A stretch of 35,391 nucleotides of DNA from Candidatus Woesearchaeota archaeon (GTDB taxonomy: Archaea > Nanobdellota > Nanobdellia > SCGC-AAA011-G17 > GW2011-AR20): assembly GCA_016181245.1 (NCBI GenBank), contig JACOZR010000019.1, positions 1-35,391 of the forward strand, in the 5' to 3' direction. The position numbers were made by a program, and so were the translations under genes. Each line of letters begins with the position of its first letter. Positions within the stretch are counted from its first letter, which is position 1. The notes under the pieces are model-generated. The model was not told the origin of the DNA, ran no database searches, and saw only the letters and a program-made list of their open reading frames with translations. Of this stretch, positions 1 through 5,566 are shown piece after piece.

Positions 1-572
1 CATATCATTAAAACTGCTTTGTCCAATAGAAGGTTGATTGTTGAACGAGATGTTATTTTCTGTAGAAAAATAATTGCTACCAGTCATAGTTAAAGTCAGT
101 CTGTCTCCCCTATCGTTTACAACAGAAAACAATGTTCCACTAATGTTATCTGAATTAGTGTTTTGAACCGACCATCTGGCAAAACCAGAAAAATTATATG
201 ATGGCGCCAAAACAGAAGTATCTCGTCGTAAACTCTTGAATGAATTTAAAAGTTTTCTTGGACTCTGTTCTGATCCCCCTATTTTTATACTCAGCCAGTA
301 ATCGCTATTTGAATCGCTGCAATTATGTCCAACTCCTTCTTGTTCCGTTCTCCATTCTCCAAAACTGCCTGTTGTTAAAGTAGTTGTGTTAGAATAGCAA
401 ATATCTCCTCCAGTTAAAGCATCATAAACACTAAAATTAAATTCATAAGTTCCCGTGTTAAATGTTGTTCCAGTATAATACTGTCCTTGCCAAACTGAAA
501 CATCTGATGCAGAAACTAGACTCGAGAATAAAATTATACTACTGGCTAGTATATATATATTCTAATTTTCAT
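1..572 (-). CDS. Secreted protein, 5' part only, frame broken in the signal peptide
   Basis: The minus strand holds about 180 codons of open frame running off the window edge. The protein is rich in Ser, Thr, Asn and Gly with few charges, like archaeal surface proteins; no named domain is recognised. A start ATG at 572-570 follows a GAGG ribosome-binding site by six bases and begins MKIRIYI, but this frame stops two codons later. The long frame continues as LASSIILFSSLVSAS, a good hydrophobic signal core and cleavage site. The two halves meet inside a TA dinucleotide run at 550-560; one TA unit fewer (or two more) would give one continuous signal peptide. It is therefore a phase-variable gene, a recent mutant or an assembly error. 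A TATA-like box (TTTTATATC on the minus strand) lies near 613-622. Confidence 0.6.
550..560. repeat. TA dinucleotide run inside signal-peptide codons
   Basis: Eleven bases of alternating T and A (TATATATATAT on the plus strand). They sit exactly where the reading frame of the secreted-protein gene shifts. Short dinucleotide tracts slip during replication, so length changes here would switch the gene on or off. Confidence 0.7.
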
Positions 573-638
573 GTTCAGCCTCTTTTTTATTAACTATAGT
601 TAATAATACTAGATATAAAAACTTTGTTAAAATAGAAT

Positions 639-1574
639 TTAGACTGAAAGCATAATCAAATCCAACCACTTATTAATTCCTAATTCTAATTGAGGTATAG
701 CAACTTCCGCAGGTGTCTTTTTACCTAAAGACATGTGCTTTCTATTAAAGTTATAGTTAATTTCTAAACCTTTCATTATTGCATGAGCACTTTCTATACA
801 ACCATGAAATCCCCTCATGACTTTTGTTCTTTCTCTAATTGTATTATGCAATCTCTCAATAGGGTAATTAAAACCTCTTTCGTCTGCTATCACAATATTA
901 TGAATTATTTTGCTTTTAGTTCTTGAAGAAGCATGATAAGGGGATTGTAAACTGAAAGTTTTCCTTAATACTCTTGGATAGCCTCTTAGTCCATCTGTTG
1001 TGACAATCTCTACTTGCTCTCCCGTTTTAAATTTTGCTCTTTTCATAACTTTAATTAAATTCTCATTAGTTCTACTTCCCATATATTCGCCTGTTACCAT
1101 AAACTTAGTTTCTACATCAAAAGTATCAACAAACCAATTCTGTTCTTTACCTTTTTGATATTTGCTTTTTCTTCTGTAATATTCCATTTCATCGCTTTGC
1201 ATTTCTTTTCCACATTTAATTGGAATATTATCAATTAAGTTGCTGACCATGGTAGCATACTTTACAACCCATCTATAAACTGACATATGGCTTGAATTAT
1301 GAGGATAAAAAGCTTGAAAGTGCTCTTGCACTTTTCTTAATGAAACGCCTTTGTAATATAAGTCAATTCCAGCAGTAATTTTGTTCTCATTATTTCTCAT
1401 TCTATAAAAACCATCATCAATAACAAATCTGAAGCTACATTCATTACATCTATATCTCTGTATCTTTCCTCTATTCTGTGTTTTTCTTTTACCATCTTTT
1501 TTAATCTGATTAGAATTACATTTAGGACAGGTTATATTTTTATACTTCTGCTGAATTATATCCTTGGATTTCAT
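639..1574 (-). CDS. DDE transposase, IS6/IS240-like, with N-terminal zinc ribbon
   Basis: 311 residues. An N-terminal zinc ribbon (CPKC at 16-19, CNEC at 43-46) is followed by a helix-turn-helix-like segment around residues 66-110 and a DDE core. The core carries the motifs of the IS6/IS240 group: QSDEMEYY (first Asp), VTTDGLRGYP (second Asp), and PIERLHNTIRERTKVMRGF (catalytic Glu, then the conserved Arg and Lys). The frame is intact, so the copy may be active. No second copy is in the window. Downstream in the same direction lies the frame-broken secreted-protein gene. Family assignment at the motif level is firm; the exact IS name is not. Confidence 0.88.
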   Translation of the reverse strand: MKSKDIIQQKYKNITCPKCNSNQIKKDGKRKTQNRGKIQRYRCNECSFRFVIDDGFYRMRNNENKITAGIDLYYKGVSLRKVQEHFQAFYPHNSSHMSVYRWVVKYATMVSNLIDNIPIKCGKEMQSDEMEYYRRKSKYQKGKEQNWFVDTFDVETKFMVTGEYMGSRTNENLIKVMKRAKFKTGEQVEIVTTDGLRGYPRVLRKTFSLQSPYHASSRTKSKIIHNIVIADERGFNYPIERLHNTIRERTKVMRGFHGCIESAHAIMKGLEINYNFNRKHMSLGKKTPAEVAIPQLELGINKWLDLIMLSV

Positions 1575-1600
1575 TTTGGTTGGTAGCCGATTTGGAATCT

Positions 1601-1619
1601 AAGGGGCTTTATGCCCCTT
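1601..1619. other. GC hairpin in the transposase 5' leader
   Basis: AAGGGGC and GCCCCTT form a 7-base-pair stem with a 5-base loop. It lies 27 bases ahead of the transposase start and would be transcribed in its leader. In an AT-rich region this is conspicuous. A stem here could limit transposase expression from outside promoters, as known in several IS families; that role is inferred. Confidence 0.5.
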
Positions 1620-1632
1620 ATATTTACTTAAC

Positions 1633-1698
1633 TGATTACTAATTATATAAGTAAGTTAAACTATATAAATGTTTCGTTAGTTGATTAGTAACTATATA
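1633..1698 (-). promoter_or_regulatory. Transposase promoter region with two direct repeats
   Basis: TGATTACTAATTATATA (1633-1649) recurs as TGATTAGTAACTATATA (1682-1698), differing at two positions and spaced 49 bases apart. Minus-strand TATA-like boxes lie at about 1661-1669 and 1642-1649. The pair could be transposase-binding sites or simply duplicated promoter sequence. Confidence 0.4.
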
Positions 1699-1750
1699 GT
1701 TATTACTTTGAAAAGTAAGTTTTATAAAGAATAAATCTCTATATTTAGAT

Positions 1751-1894
1751 ATGGCAGAAATAAAAATAGAAGTTAAAGGCTATAAATGTGAAAGATGTGA
1801 CCACGAGTGGATACCAAGAAAAAAAGAATACCCTACTTTATGCCCAAATTGTAAATCTGCTTATTGGGATAAACCAGCCAGAAAAAAGAAATAA
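1751..1894 (+). CDS. Small zinc-ribbon protein
   Basis: 47 residues. Two knuckles, CERC (13-16) and CPNC (31-34), form one rubredoxin/zinc-ribbon site; an acidic and basic stretch with HEWIPRKK lies between, and the tail is basic (KPARKKK). This is a common archaeal small-protein pattern, usually of unknown role and often taken as nucleic-acid binding. A TATA-like TTTATAAAG lies about 25 bases upstream, so the gene is probably leaderless or nearly so. It follows the insertion sequence and may be a neighbour rather than a part of it. Confidence 0.75.
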   Translation: MAEIKIEVKGYKCERCDHEWIPRKKEYPTLCPNCKSAYWDKPARKKK

Positions 1895-2072
1895 TTTTTT
1901 GAGTCAAATAACTCCCTCTTACGTTACAATGTACCTCTATCGAAGCATTATATCTCTGAATTATTTTTGTAGCTTCTTCTTTGCTTAACTTTTGATGAGA
2001 AGGTAAGAAGTTTCTAACCTCATTAATTGCTTTATCCATTTTTCTTTTTAATCTTTCGTCTATTTTTCGCAT
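1833..2072 (-). CDS. Hypothetical small protein, doubtful 3' half
   Basis: 79 residues with a helical, charged N-terminal half (MRKIDERLKRKMDKAI and onward), then YNASIEVHCNVRG. Its last 21 codons overlap antisense to the zinc-ribbon gene. The N-terminal half looks like real protein; the tail may be only run-on. A short echo of the SIEVHC segment occurs at 2140-2168. No family recognised. Confidence 0.35.
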   Translation of the reverse strand: MRKIDERLKRKMDKAINEVRNFLPSHQKLSKEEATKIIQRYNASIEVHCNVRGSYLTQKIISFFWLVYPNKQIYNLGIK

Positions 2073-2215
2073 ACAAATAATAGGTAAGTGGGGCTTAAAA
2101 ATTTATCTTATCTCTGCACTCCTAAGTAAATGTAACAAGTCCTTCTAACTTAACAATGCACGTCAATAGAAATCTATAAAAATAAGTATTCTATACTTTT
2201 TTAAGAGGTGGTTTT

Positions 2216-2407
2216 ATGGTTGGATCATGTTTAGACTTAAGAGGGCAGAGAGCAGACCCAGACACTATGAATGCTTTTGGTAAGATCCTTTCTGGGAAAA
2301 GCAATTACAAAACTGTTGAATCTATTCCTAAAAAAATGTGTTCTGGATGTAAAAAAGAGTTAAAACCTGTTGATAAATTCTGCTCTGATTGTGGTACAAA
2401 AGCCTAA
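2216..2407 (+). CDS. Small C-terminal zinc-ribbon protein
   Basis: 63 residues. The C-terminus is a compact zinc ribbon, CSGCKKELKPVDKFCSDCG, of the kind found at the ends of many archaeal and bacterial proteins. The first 40 residues match nothing I recognise. A strong ribosome-binding site (GAGGTGG) ends four bases before the ATG, and TCTATAAAA lies about 45 bases upstream. Function unknown. Confidence 0.7.
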   Translation: MVGSCLDLRGQRADPDTMNAFGKILSGKSNYKTVESIPKKMCSGCKKELKPVDKFCSDCGTKA

Positions 2408-2447
2408 TAGTAAGCTTTTTAAATCATAGTTATTAGATTAAAATAAT

Positions 2448-2648
2448 ATGATAATCCCAATTAGATGCTATTCTTGTGGCAAGCCAATTGCTCATTTATG
2501 GGCTAAATTCTTAGAAATGACTGATAATAGGAAGAAAAATACAAAAGAATCTATGGATGCTTTAGGTCTTAGAAGATATTGCTGTAGAGCTCATTTTATG
2601 GGGCATATTGATTTAATTTCTGATGTAGGGCAATTTAAAAAAGATTAA
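2448..2648 (+). CDS. rpo10: RNA polymerase subunit Rpo10 (RpoN)
   Basis: 66 residues, normal for the archaeal subunit. It has the family's start MIIPIRCYSCGKPI with the first zinc pair, and GLRRYCCRAHFMGHIDLI with the paired cysteines that complete the zinc site. Rpo10 (Rpb10 in eukaryotes) helps assemble Rpo3 and the large subunits. The residues between the knuckles are slightly longer than usual. The start is leaderless-like after an AT stretch. It is followed one base later by the next gene, suggesting co-transcription with 2650-3316. Confidence 0.93.
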   Translation: MIIPIRCYSCGKPIAHLWAKFLEMTDNRKKNTKESMDALGLRRYCCRAHFMGHIDLISDVGQFKKD

Positions 2649-2649
2649 A

Positions 2650-2853
2650 ATGTATACTTTACTTGAAAGAACTAGATCCTTTTTAAGAGAAATGTATCAT
2701 AACCAAGAACAAACATGGGATTTTTTTGACACTTATCAAGCTAATCTTTTGAGTAAAGGAGAACATATGGATATTTGGGGGCATCATGTAAAATCTCCAT
2801 TAGAAGAAATATTTGGGGAAGCTGAGTTAGAAGATGAGTCAGAAAGAGTTTGA
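2650..2853 (+). CDS. Hypothetical protein between rpo10 and the YbaK gene
   Basis: 67 residues, acidic, probably helical, no recognised domain. It begins one base after rpo10 stops and overlaps the next start by 20 bases, so it belongs to the same transcript. No signal peptide or cysteines. Confidence 0.65.
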   Translation: MYTLLERTRSFLREMYHNQEQTWDFFDTYQANLLSKGEHMDIWGHHVKSPLEEIFGEAELEDESERV

Positions 2854-3316
2854 GGCAATAAAGAGTTTTTTGAATTCTAATAAAGTTAAATATAAATTAT
2901 TTGAGCATAAACAAGTTAAAACTTCTGAGGAAGCAGCTTCTGTAAGAAATGTTCCATTAAGCCAGGGAATGAAATCTTTGATATTGATTGCAAAAGAAAA
3001 AGGCTTTGTTTTATGCTTGGTTCCTGGAAATAGAAGAATAGAATTAAAAATTTTAAGAAAAATATTGAATGCTAAGGATATAAGATTGGCTGATCATGAA
3101 GATGTTTTAAGAATTACTGGATGTGAAATTGGATCTGTACACCCTTTTGGAAACTTGTATAAGGAAAAATTAGACATTCATATGGATAAAAAGATTTTAG
3201 ACAATAAAAAAATAGATTTTAGCGTTGGGACATTTGTTAACTCTATTGAAATGGAGCTTAAAGATTTTCTTAAACTTGTAAAAGTTAATGTTGAAGAATT
3301 TACAATTGACAAATAA
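2834..3316 (+). CDS. YbaK/ProX-type aminoacyl-tRNA deacylase
   Basis: 160 residues, the usual length of free-standing YbaK-fold proteins. Features are the N-terminal helix FEAIKSFLNSNKVKYKLFEH, the conserved SLSQG-like segment with GMKSLILIA, the LVPGNRRI strand, and the late GCEIGSVHPFG motif that shapes the substrate pocket. Family members hydrolyse mischarged tRNAs such as Ala- or Cys-tRNA(Pro). Which tRNA this one serves cannot be read from sequence. It overlaps the preceding small gene in the rpo10 transcript. Confidence 0.85.
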   Translation: MSQKEFEAIKSFLNSNKVKYKLFEHKQVKTSEEAASVRNVPLSQGMKSLILIAKEKGFVLCLVPGNRRIELKILRKILNAKDIRLADHEDVLRITGCEIGSVHPFGNLYKEKLDIHMDKKILDNKKIDFSVGTFVNSIEMELKDFLKLVKVNVEEFTIDK

Positions 3317-3351
3317 GAAATATTTATATCTTAATTATTACTTTAAATTTT

Positions 3352-3801
3352 ATGAAGAAAAAAGGTGTTTTTGATAATATTGATAAAAACATTGTTAATT
3401 TCATGAAGAAAGAGGGCTTAATTTATTTAAGATATTCTTTGGCTATTGTATTTATTTGGTTTGGCTTGCTGAAATCTTTTGGTTATAGCCCTGCTAGTGA
3501 ACTTGTTACTAAAACTATTTATTTTGTTGATCCAAACTGGTTTGTTCCATTTCTTGGTTGGTGGGAGTTTGCTATAGGATTTTGTTTGCTGTTTAAACCA
3601 TTAATAAGAGCTGGAATATTTTTAATGTTTTTACAAATGATAGGTACATTTTTGCCTCTTATATTATTGCCTTCAGTGGTATATGGGCCAGTTCCTTTTT
3701 CTTTGACTTTGGAAGGGCAATATATTATTAAAAATATTGTTTTGATAGGTGCAGCAATAGTTATAGGTAGTCATGTAAGAGATAAAAATAAAGATTATTA
3801 G
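3352..3801 (+). CDS. DoxX/DUF417-like membrane protein
   Basis: 149 residues with four hydrophobic segments (about 24-45, 66-84, 86-110, 122-141). YLRYSLAIVFIWFGLLKSF and WWEFAIGFCLLFKP match the DoxX/YkgB type of four-helix membrane protein, a family tied to redox or quinone chemistry in other organisms. An archaeal promoter (TATTTATATC) lies at about 3320. It ends tail-to-tail with the peptidase gene, overlapping by four bases. Confidence 0.72.
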   Translation: MKKKGVFDNIDKNIVNFMKKEGLIYLRYSLAIVFIWFGLLKSFGYSPASELVTKTIYFVDPNWFVPFLGWWEFAIGFCLLFKPLIRAGIFLMFLQMIGTFLPLILLPSVVYGPVPFSLTLEGQYIIKNIVLIGAAIVIGSHVRDKNKDY

Positions 3802-4562
3802 TTATCTAATGAACTTATGCCGAACCATTTTAAAATTGTCATGTGAAAATTATATGTATTGGGAAAGTTTTCTCTTAAATAATCTCTATTTTTTGAATTT
3901 GGAGTTTCGGAATAAAAATAGCTGAATGATCTTGCAAACCAGTCTTCATAATTATCACAAAATTTTGGTTCCTCAGGATCGCAAAAATCTTCTTCTGTTT
4001 CTATTATTTTTTGCTTCTCGCTTTTAAATGCTCTTCTAAATTCTCTTGTATCACTTAGATACATTCCTTTAACTTTTTTCCAGAATACTAGACTTAAGGA
4101 ATGACCCTCTTCGTGCAATAAAACTTCTTGTAATGCTGAATCTTCGTAAGCTACATAAAATACACAGCATGCTGAGATACATGTTGTATCTATTTTACCC
4201 GATGCGTCATAAATTGAATTTCCTGATCTGTTGTATAAGTGTAATCCTCTTAATATTTCTCCAGCTTCTGTCTTTCTTTCTAAGTATTCTCTTCCTCCAT
4301 CTGCTTCGTACTCTTGCATATCCTCATATTTATACGCTAAAACAATTTTTGCATTATAACTTTTGAGAGCCCTTTGAATTTTATCAGGTATTAATTCTGA
4401 TGCTGCCTCTGCTTTTATTATTATTTCAGATAAATCTGGAGTTGATTTTGATAATCTGTTTTCTATGTTTATTGTTACATAACGCGTTCTCAATGAATCT
4501 TCTGCATTTACCGAGGAAGAAATACCAATTATTCCTGCAATGACGTAATTAATCCATTTCAT
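3798..4562 (-). CDS. Secreted zinc metallopeptidase, ATLF-like domain
   Basis: 254 residues. A signal peptide spans residues 1-20 (NYVIAGIIGISSSVNA). The zinc site is LLHEEGHSL with His150, Glu151 and His154. Further on, YEDWFARSFSYFY supplies the likely third ligand Glu206, and FPNTYNFH closes the domain. This order (HExxH, then E-x-F-A with an aromatic tail, then a P-x-T-Y end) is that of the ATLF-like peptidases, which include the lethal-factor catalytic domain and the Pro-Pro endopeptidases. All expected catalytic residues are present. It most likely cuts a surface or neighbour protein; the substrate is unknown. Four extra cysteines may form disulphides. Confidence 0.75.
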   Translation of the reverse strand: MKWINYVIAGIIGISSSVNAEDSLRTRYVTINIENRLSKSTPDLSEIIIKAEAASELIPDKIQRALKSYNAKIVLAYKYEDMQEYEADGGREYLERKTEAGEILRGLHLYNRSGNSIYDASGKIDTTCISACCVFYVAYEDSALQEVLLHEEGHSLSLVFWKKVKGMYLSDTREFRRAFKSEKQKIIETEEDFCDPEEPKFCDNYEDWFARSFSYFYSETPNSKNRDYLRENFPNTYNFHMTILKWFGISSLDN

Positions 4563-4656
4563 TTTTATGTTAATAGATACAAAAAACTTTTAAACCTGCT
4601 TTTCGCAGTTAATGATATGCCGCGATCGCGTAACTTGGTATCGCACAAGCCTGGAA

Positions 4657-4669
4657 TTATGCAATTGAA
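4657..4669 (+). other. Candidate anticodon-loop intron of tRNA-Ser
   Basis: Thirteen bases must leave the 20-base loop to restore seven. The canonical 37/38 site would remove 4657-4669. Inside is a weak AATT/AATT helix with loop ATGC. I could not draw a good bulge-helix-bulge, so the exact cuts, and hence GGA versus TGA, remain open. Confidence 0.5.
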
Positions 4670-4699
4670 AGCTTGGCCCTTCGGGCATCCCGGTTCAAA

Positions 4700-4743
4700 T
4701 ATAAGAATTGCATCCTTATCAACCTGCAATTCTTTATTGAAAG
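4700..4743 (+). other. T-loop intron of tRNA-Ser with bulge-helix-bulge
   Basis: TTCA (4694-4697) pairs with TGAA (4738-4741) as the central four base pairs. AAT (4698-4700) and AGT (4742-4744) are the two three-base bulges. Cuts after the second base of each bulge excise 44 bases between tRNA positions 59 and 60. An inner stem (ATAAGAATTGCA with TGCAATTCTTTAT, one bulged T) holds the intron together. This is the archaeal splicing-endonuclease motif in full. Confidence 0.85.
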
Positions 4744-4802
4744 TCCGGGTCGCGGCGAACTTTAACAATACTTTTATATTACCTAACATTTTATTTAGCA
4801 CT

Positions 4803-5036
4803 ATGAAAATGCCTAAAACATCTAGGGTTAGAAAATTGGATGTAAAGATATTTCTTGGAGAAGGTATACTAATTAAGCTGCCAAAAGATTCTGAATTAGA
4901 AAAAGCCTTGCCTAAGTTAACTGATTTTGTTTTTGAAAAGGAAAATGTAAGAAAATTTGATGATGTTCACAAGCTACAATTAGAACTAAAAACTATTTGT
5001 GAAGATTTATTGAGATTGTCAATAAAGAAAAAATGA
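4803..5036 (+). CDS. Hypothetical small protein
   Basis: 77 residues, mixed charge, ending in basic SIKKK. The frame is open further upstream across the tRNA, but that part is tRNA sequence; the ATG at 4803 follows a TATA-like box (TTTTATATT at about 4772) at the right distance and is the sensible start. The KLDVKIFLGEGILIKLPK pattern suggests short beta strands followed by helices, perhaps DNA-binding as in antitoxins, but no family is recognised. Confidence 0.6.
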   Translation: MKMPKTSRVRKLDVKIFLGEGILIKLPKDSELEKALPKLTDFVFEKENVRKFDDVHKLQLELKTICEDLLRLSIKKK

Positions 5037-5074
5037 ATTTTTTGATTGTGGATTTATTTTTTTAAATTTTTATT

Positions 5075-5093
5075 GTAAACTTTTTTTGTTTAC
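5075..5093 (+). terminator. Hairpin with T loop after the small gene
   Basis: GTAAAC and GTTTAC form six pairs around seven T residues. T-rich runs lie on both sides (5037-5070 region). Archaeal transcription ends in T tracts, so this is a plausible end for the 4803-5036 transcript. Confidence 0.4.
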
Positions 5094-5155
5094 CCATCAT
5101 GTTTTTCTCGACGGAGAATTGCATTATTTTTTTCATTAAAAATTAAAAAATAGAA

Positions 5156-5314
5156 ATGTTTATATACACTGAAATACAGTTATTTATTATTAAAAAGATA
5201 AAATATTAACTAATTCATGATTTAATTTCATGAAAAGAGGTGAAAATGTTTTTCGAAGCTTCGGTTGAGAAGAACATTTTATGTTAATGTTTTGTCTATT
5301 TACGGAGGAAAAAA
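5156..5314 (+). promoter_or_regulatory. Promoter and long leader of the basic peptide, with possible 13-codon leader ORF
   Basis: A strong TATA-like GTTTATATAC at about 5157-5167 leaves a leader of roughly 130 bases, long for an archaeon. Within it, GAGGTG sits four bases before an ATG at 5246 that opens a 13-codon ORF ending in TAA at 5287 (MFFEASVEKNILC). The ORF's own sequence can fold: ATGTTTTTC (5246-5254) pairs with GAAGAACAT over nine positions including one G-U. The stem buries that ATG. Then GGAGG (5304-5308) serves the peptide gene. Translational control by the leader is an inference. Confidence 0.5.
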
Positions 5315-5404
5315 ATGGCAGCAAGACGAAGGAGTTCAGCCAAAAAGACAGCAAGTTCAACTTCTAGAAGAAAAACTTCCAGAAGAAGAACAGCAAAAAG
5401 GTAA
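5315..5404 (+). CDS. 29-residue Arg/Lys/Ser-rich protamine-like peptide
   Basis: Nine Arg, four Lys, and no acidic, aromatic or large hydrophobic residue except the initiator Met. Ser, Thr and Ala fill the rest. It starts MAARRRSSAKK and ends RRRTAKR. A perfect GGAGG lies six bases before the ATG, and a hairpin with T tract follows the stop, so it looks like a deliberate, separately transcribed gene. Such composition is seen in protamines, histone tails and some ribosomal-protein extensions; binding to DNA or RNA is the obvious guess. I recognise no family. Too short for most gene callers. Confidence 0.72.
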   Translation: MAARRRSSAKKTASSTSRRKTSRRRTAKR

Positions 5405-5428
5405 GGGTTAATCCCTTACTTCTTTTTT
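5401..5428 (+). terminator. Hairpin plus T tract after the basic peptide
   Basis: GTAAGGG (5401-5407) pairs with CCCTTAC (5413-5419) around TTAAT, followed by TTCTTTTTT. It overlaps the peptide's stop codon and lies next to the end of the opposing ribbon-helix-helix gene, so it may end transcripts from both sides. Confidence 0.6.
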
Positions 5429-5564
5429 ATTTATACTTTCTCAATTCTTTTATTATCGACTGAATGATGAAATCTGTTTCATCTTCGAATAATTTTGTTT
5501 TTTCTACTACAACTTTTATTGATTTCACTAGTTCTTTAGGCAACTCTATCTTTACATATTCCAT
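5427..5564 (-). CDS. Ribbon-helix-helix-like small protein
   Basis: 45 residues: a short strand (EYVKIELPKELV) followed by two helices (SIKVVVEKTKLFEDETDFIIQSIIKEL). This is the layout of the ribbon-helix-helix fold of small archaeal regulators and antitoxins. GAGGTG ends five bases before the ATG and lies inside the last codons of the truncated Dph2 frame upstream, so the two are probably co-transcribed. No toxin partner sits beside it. Confidence 0.65.
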   Translation of the reverse strand: MEYVKIELPKELVKSIKVVVEKTKLFEDETDFIIQSIIKELRKYK

Positions 5565-5566
5565 TT

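Larger units (their letters stand above)
590..1702 (-). mobile_element. IS-type insertion sequence, approximate limits
   Basis: One DDE transposase gene with AT-rich flanks. The limits given are the outer edges of two similar palindromes: TTAACTATAGTTAA at 590-603 and TAACTATATAGTTA at 1689-1702. They are candidates for terminal sequences, but they are AT-rich and I see no clear target duplication. The right flank also has two 17-base direct copies (1633-1649 and 1682-1698, 15 of 17 identical) and a GC hairpin at 1601-1619. The true ends could lie tens of bases either way. Confidence 0.4.
4619..4757 (+). tRNA. tRNA-Ser with two introns (anticodon GGA likely, TGA possible)
   Basis: The acceptor stem GCCGCGA/TCGCGGC pairs over seven bases with discriminator G, as archaeal tRNA-Ser needs. 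A D-arm has loop TAACTTGGTAT. The anticodon stem CAAGC/GCTTG encloses 20 bases instead of 7. A long variable arm (GCCC TTC GGGC) marks a type II tRNA. The T-stem CCCGG/CCGGG is interrupted by 44 bases after TTCAAA. Removing 4700-4743 restores the exact loop TTCAAAT; removing 13 bases from the anticodon loop gives CTGGAAA (GGA) or, with a shifted cut, CTTGAAA (TGA), both serine. The spliced length is 82. CCA is not encoded. A TATA-like CTTTTAAAC lies about 30 bases upstream. Confidence 0.85.

Noticed and set aside
1788-1988. Plus-strand open frame overlapping the zinc-ribbon gene
   Set aside because: It overlaps the zinc ribbon in another frame, has no ribosome-binding site or promoter, and an unconvincing composition.
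4565-4801. Open frame on the minus strand across the tRNA
   Set aside because: It covers the tRNA-Ser gene and its promoter; the sequence is explained by tRNA structure.
4617-4802. Upstream extension of the small gene at 4803
   Set aside because: These 62 codons are tRNA sequence read in frame; the gene has its own TATA box and ATG at 4803.
5254-5263. Ten-base palindrome CGAAGCTTCG as a protein operator
   Set aside because: It lies within the transcribed leader ORF and inside the loop of a larger RNA stem; a DNA operator role has no further support.
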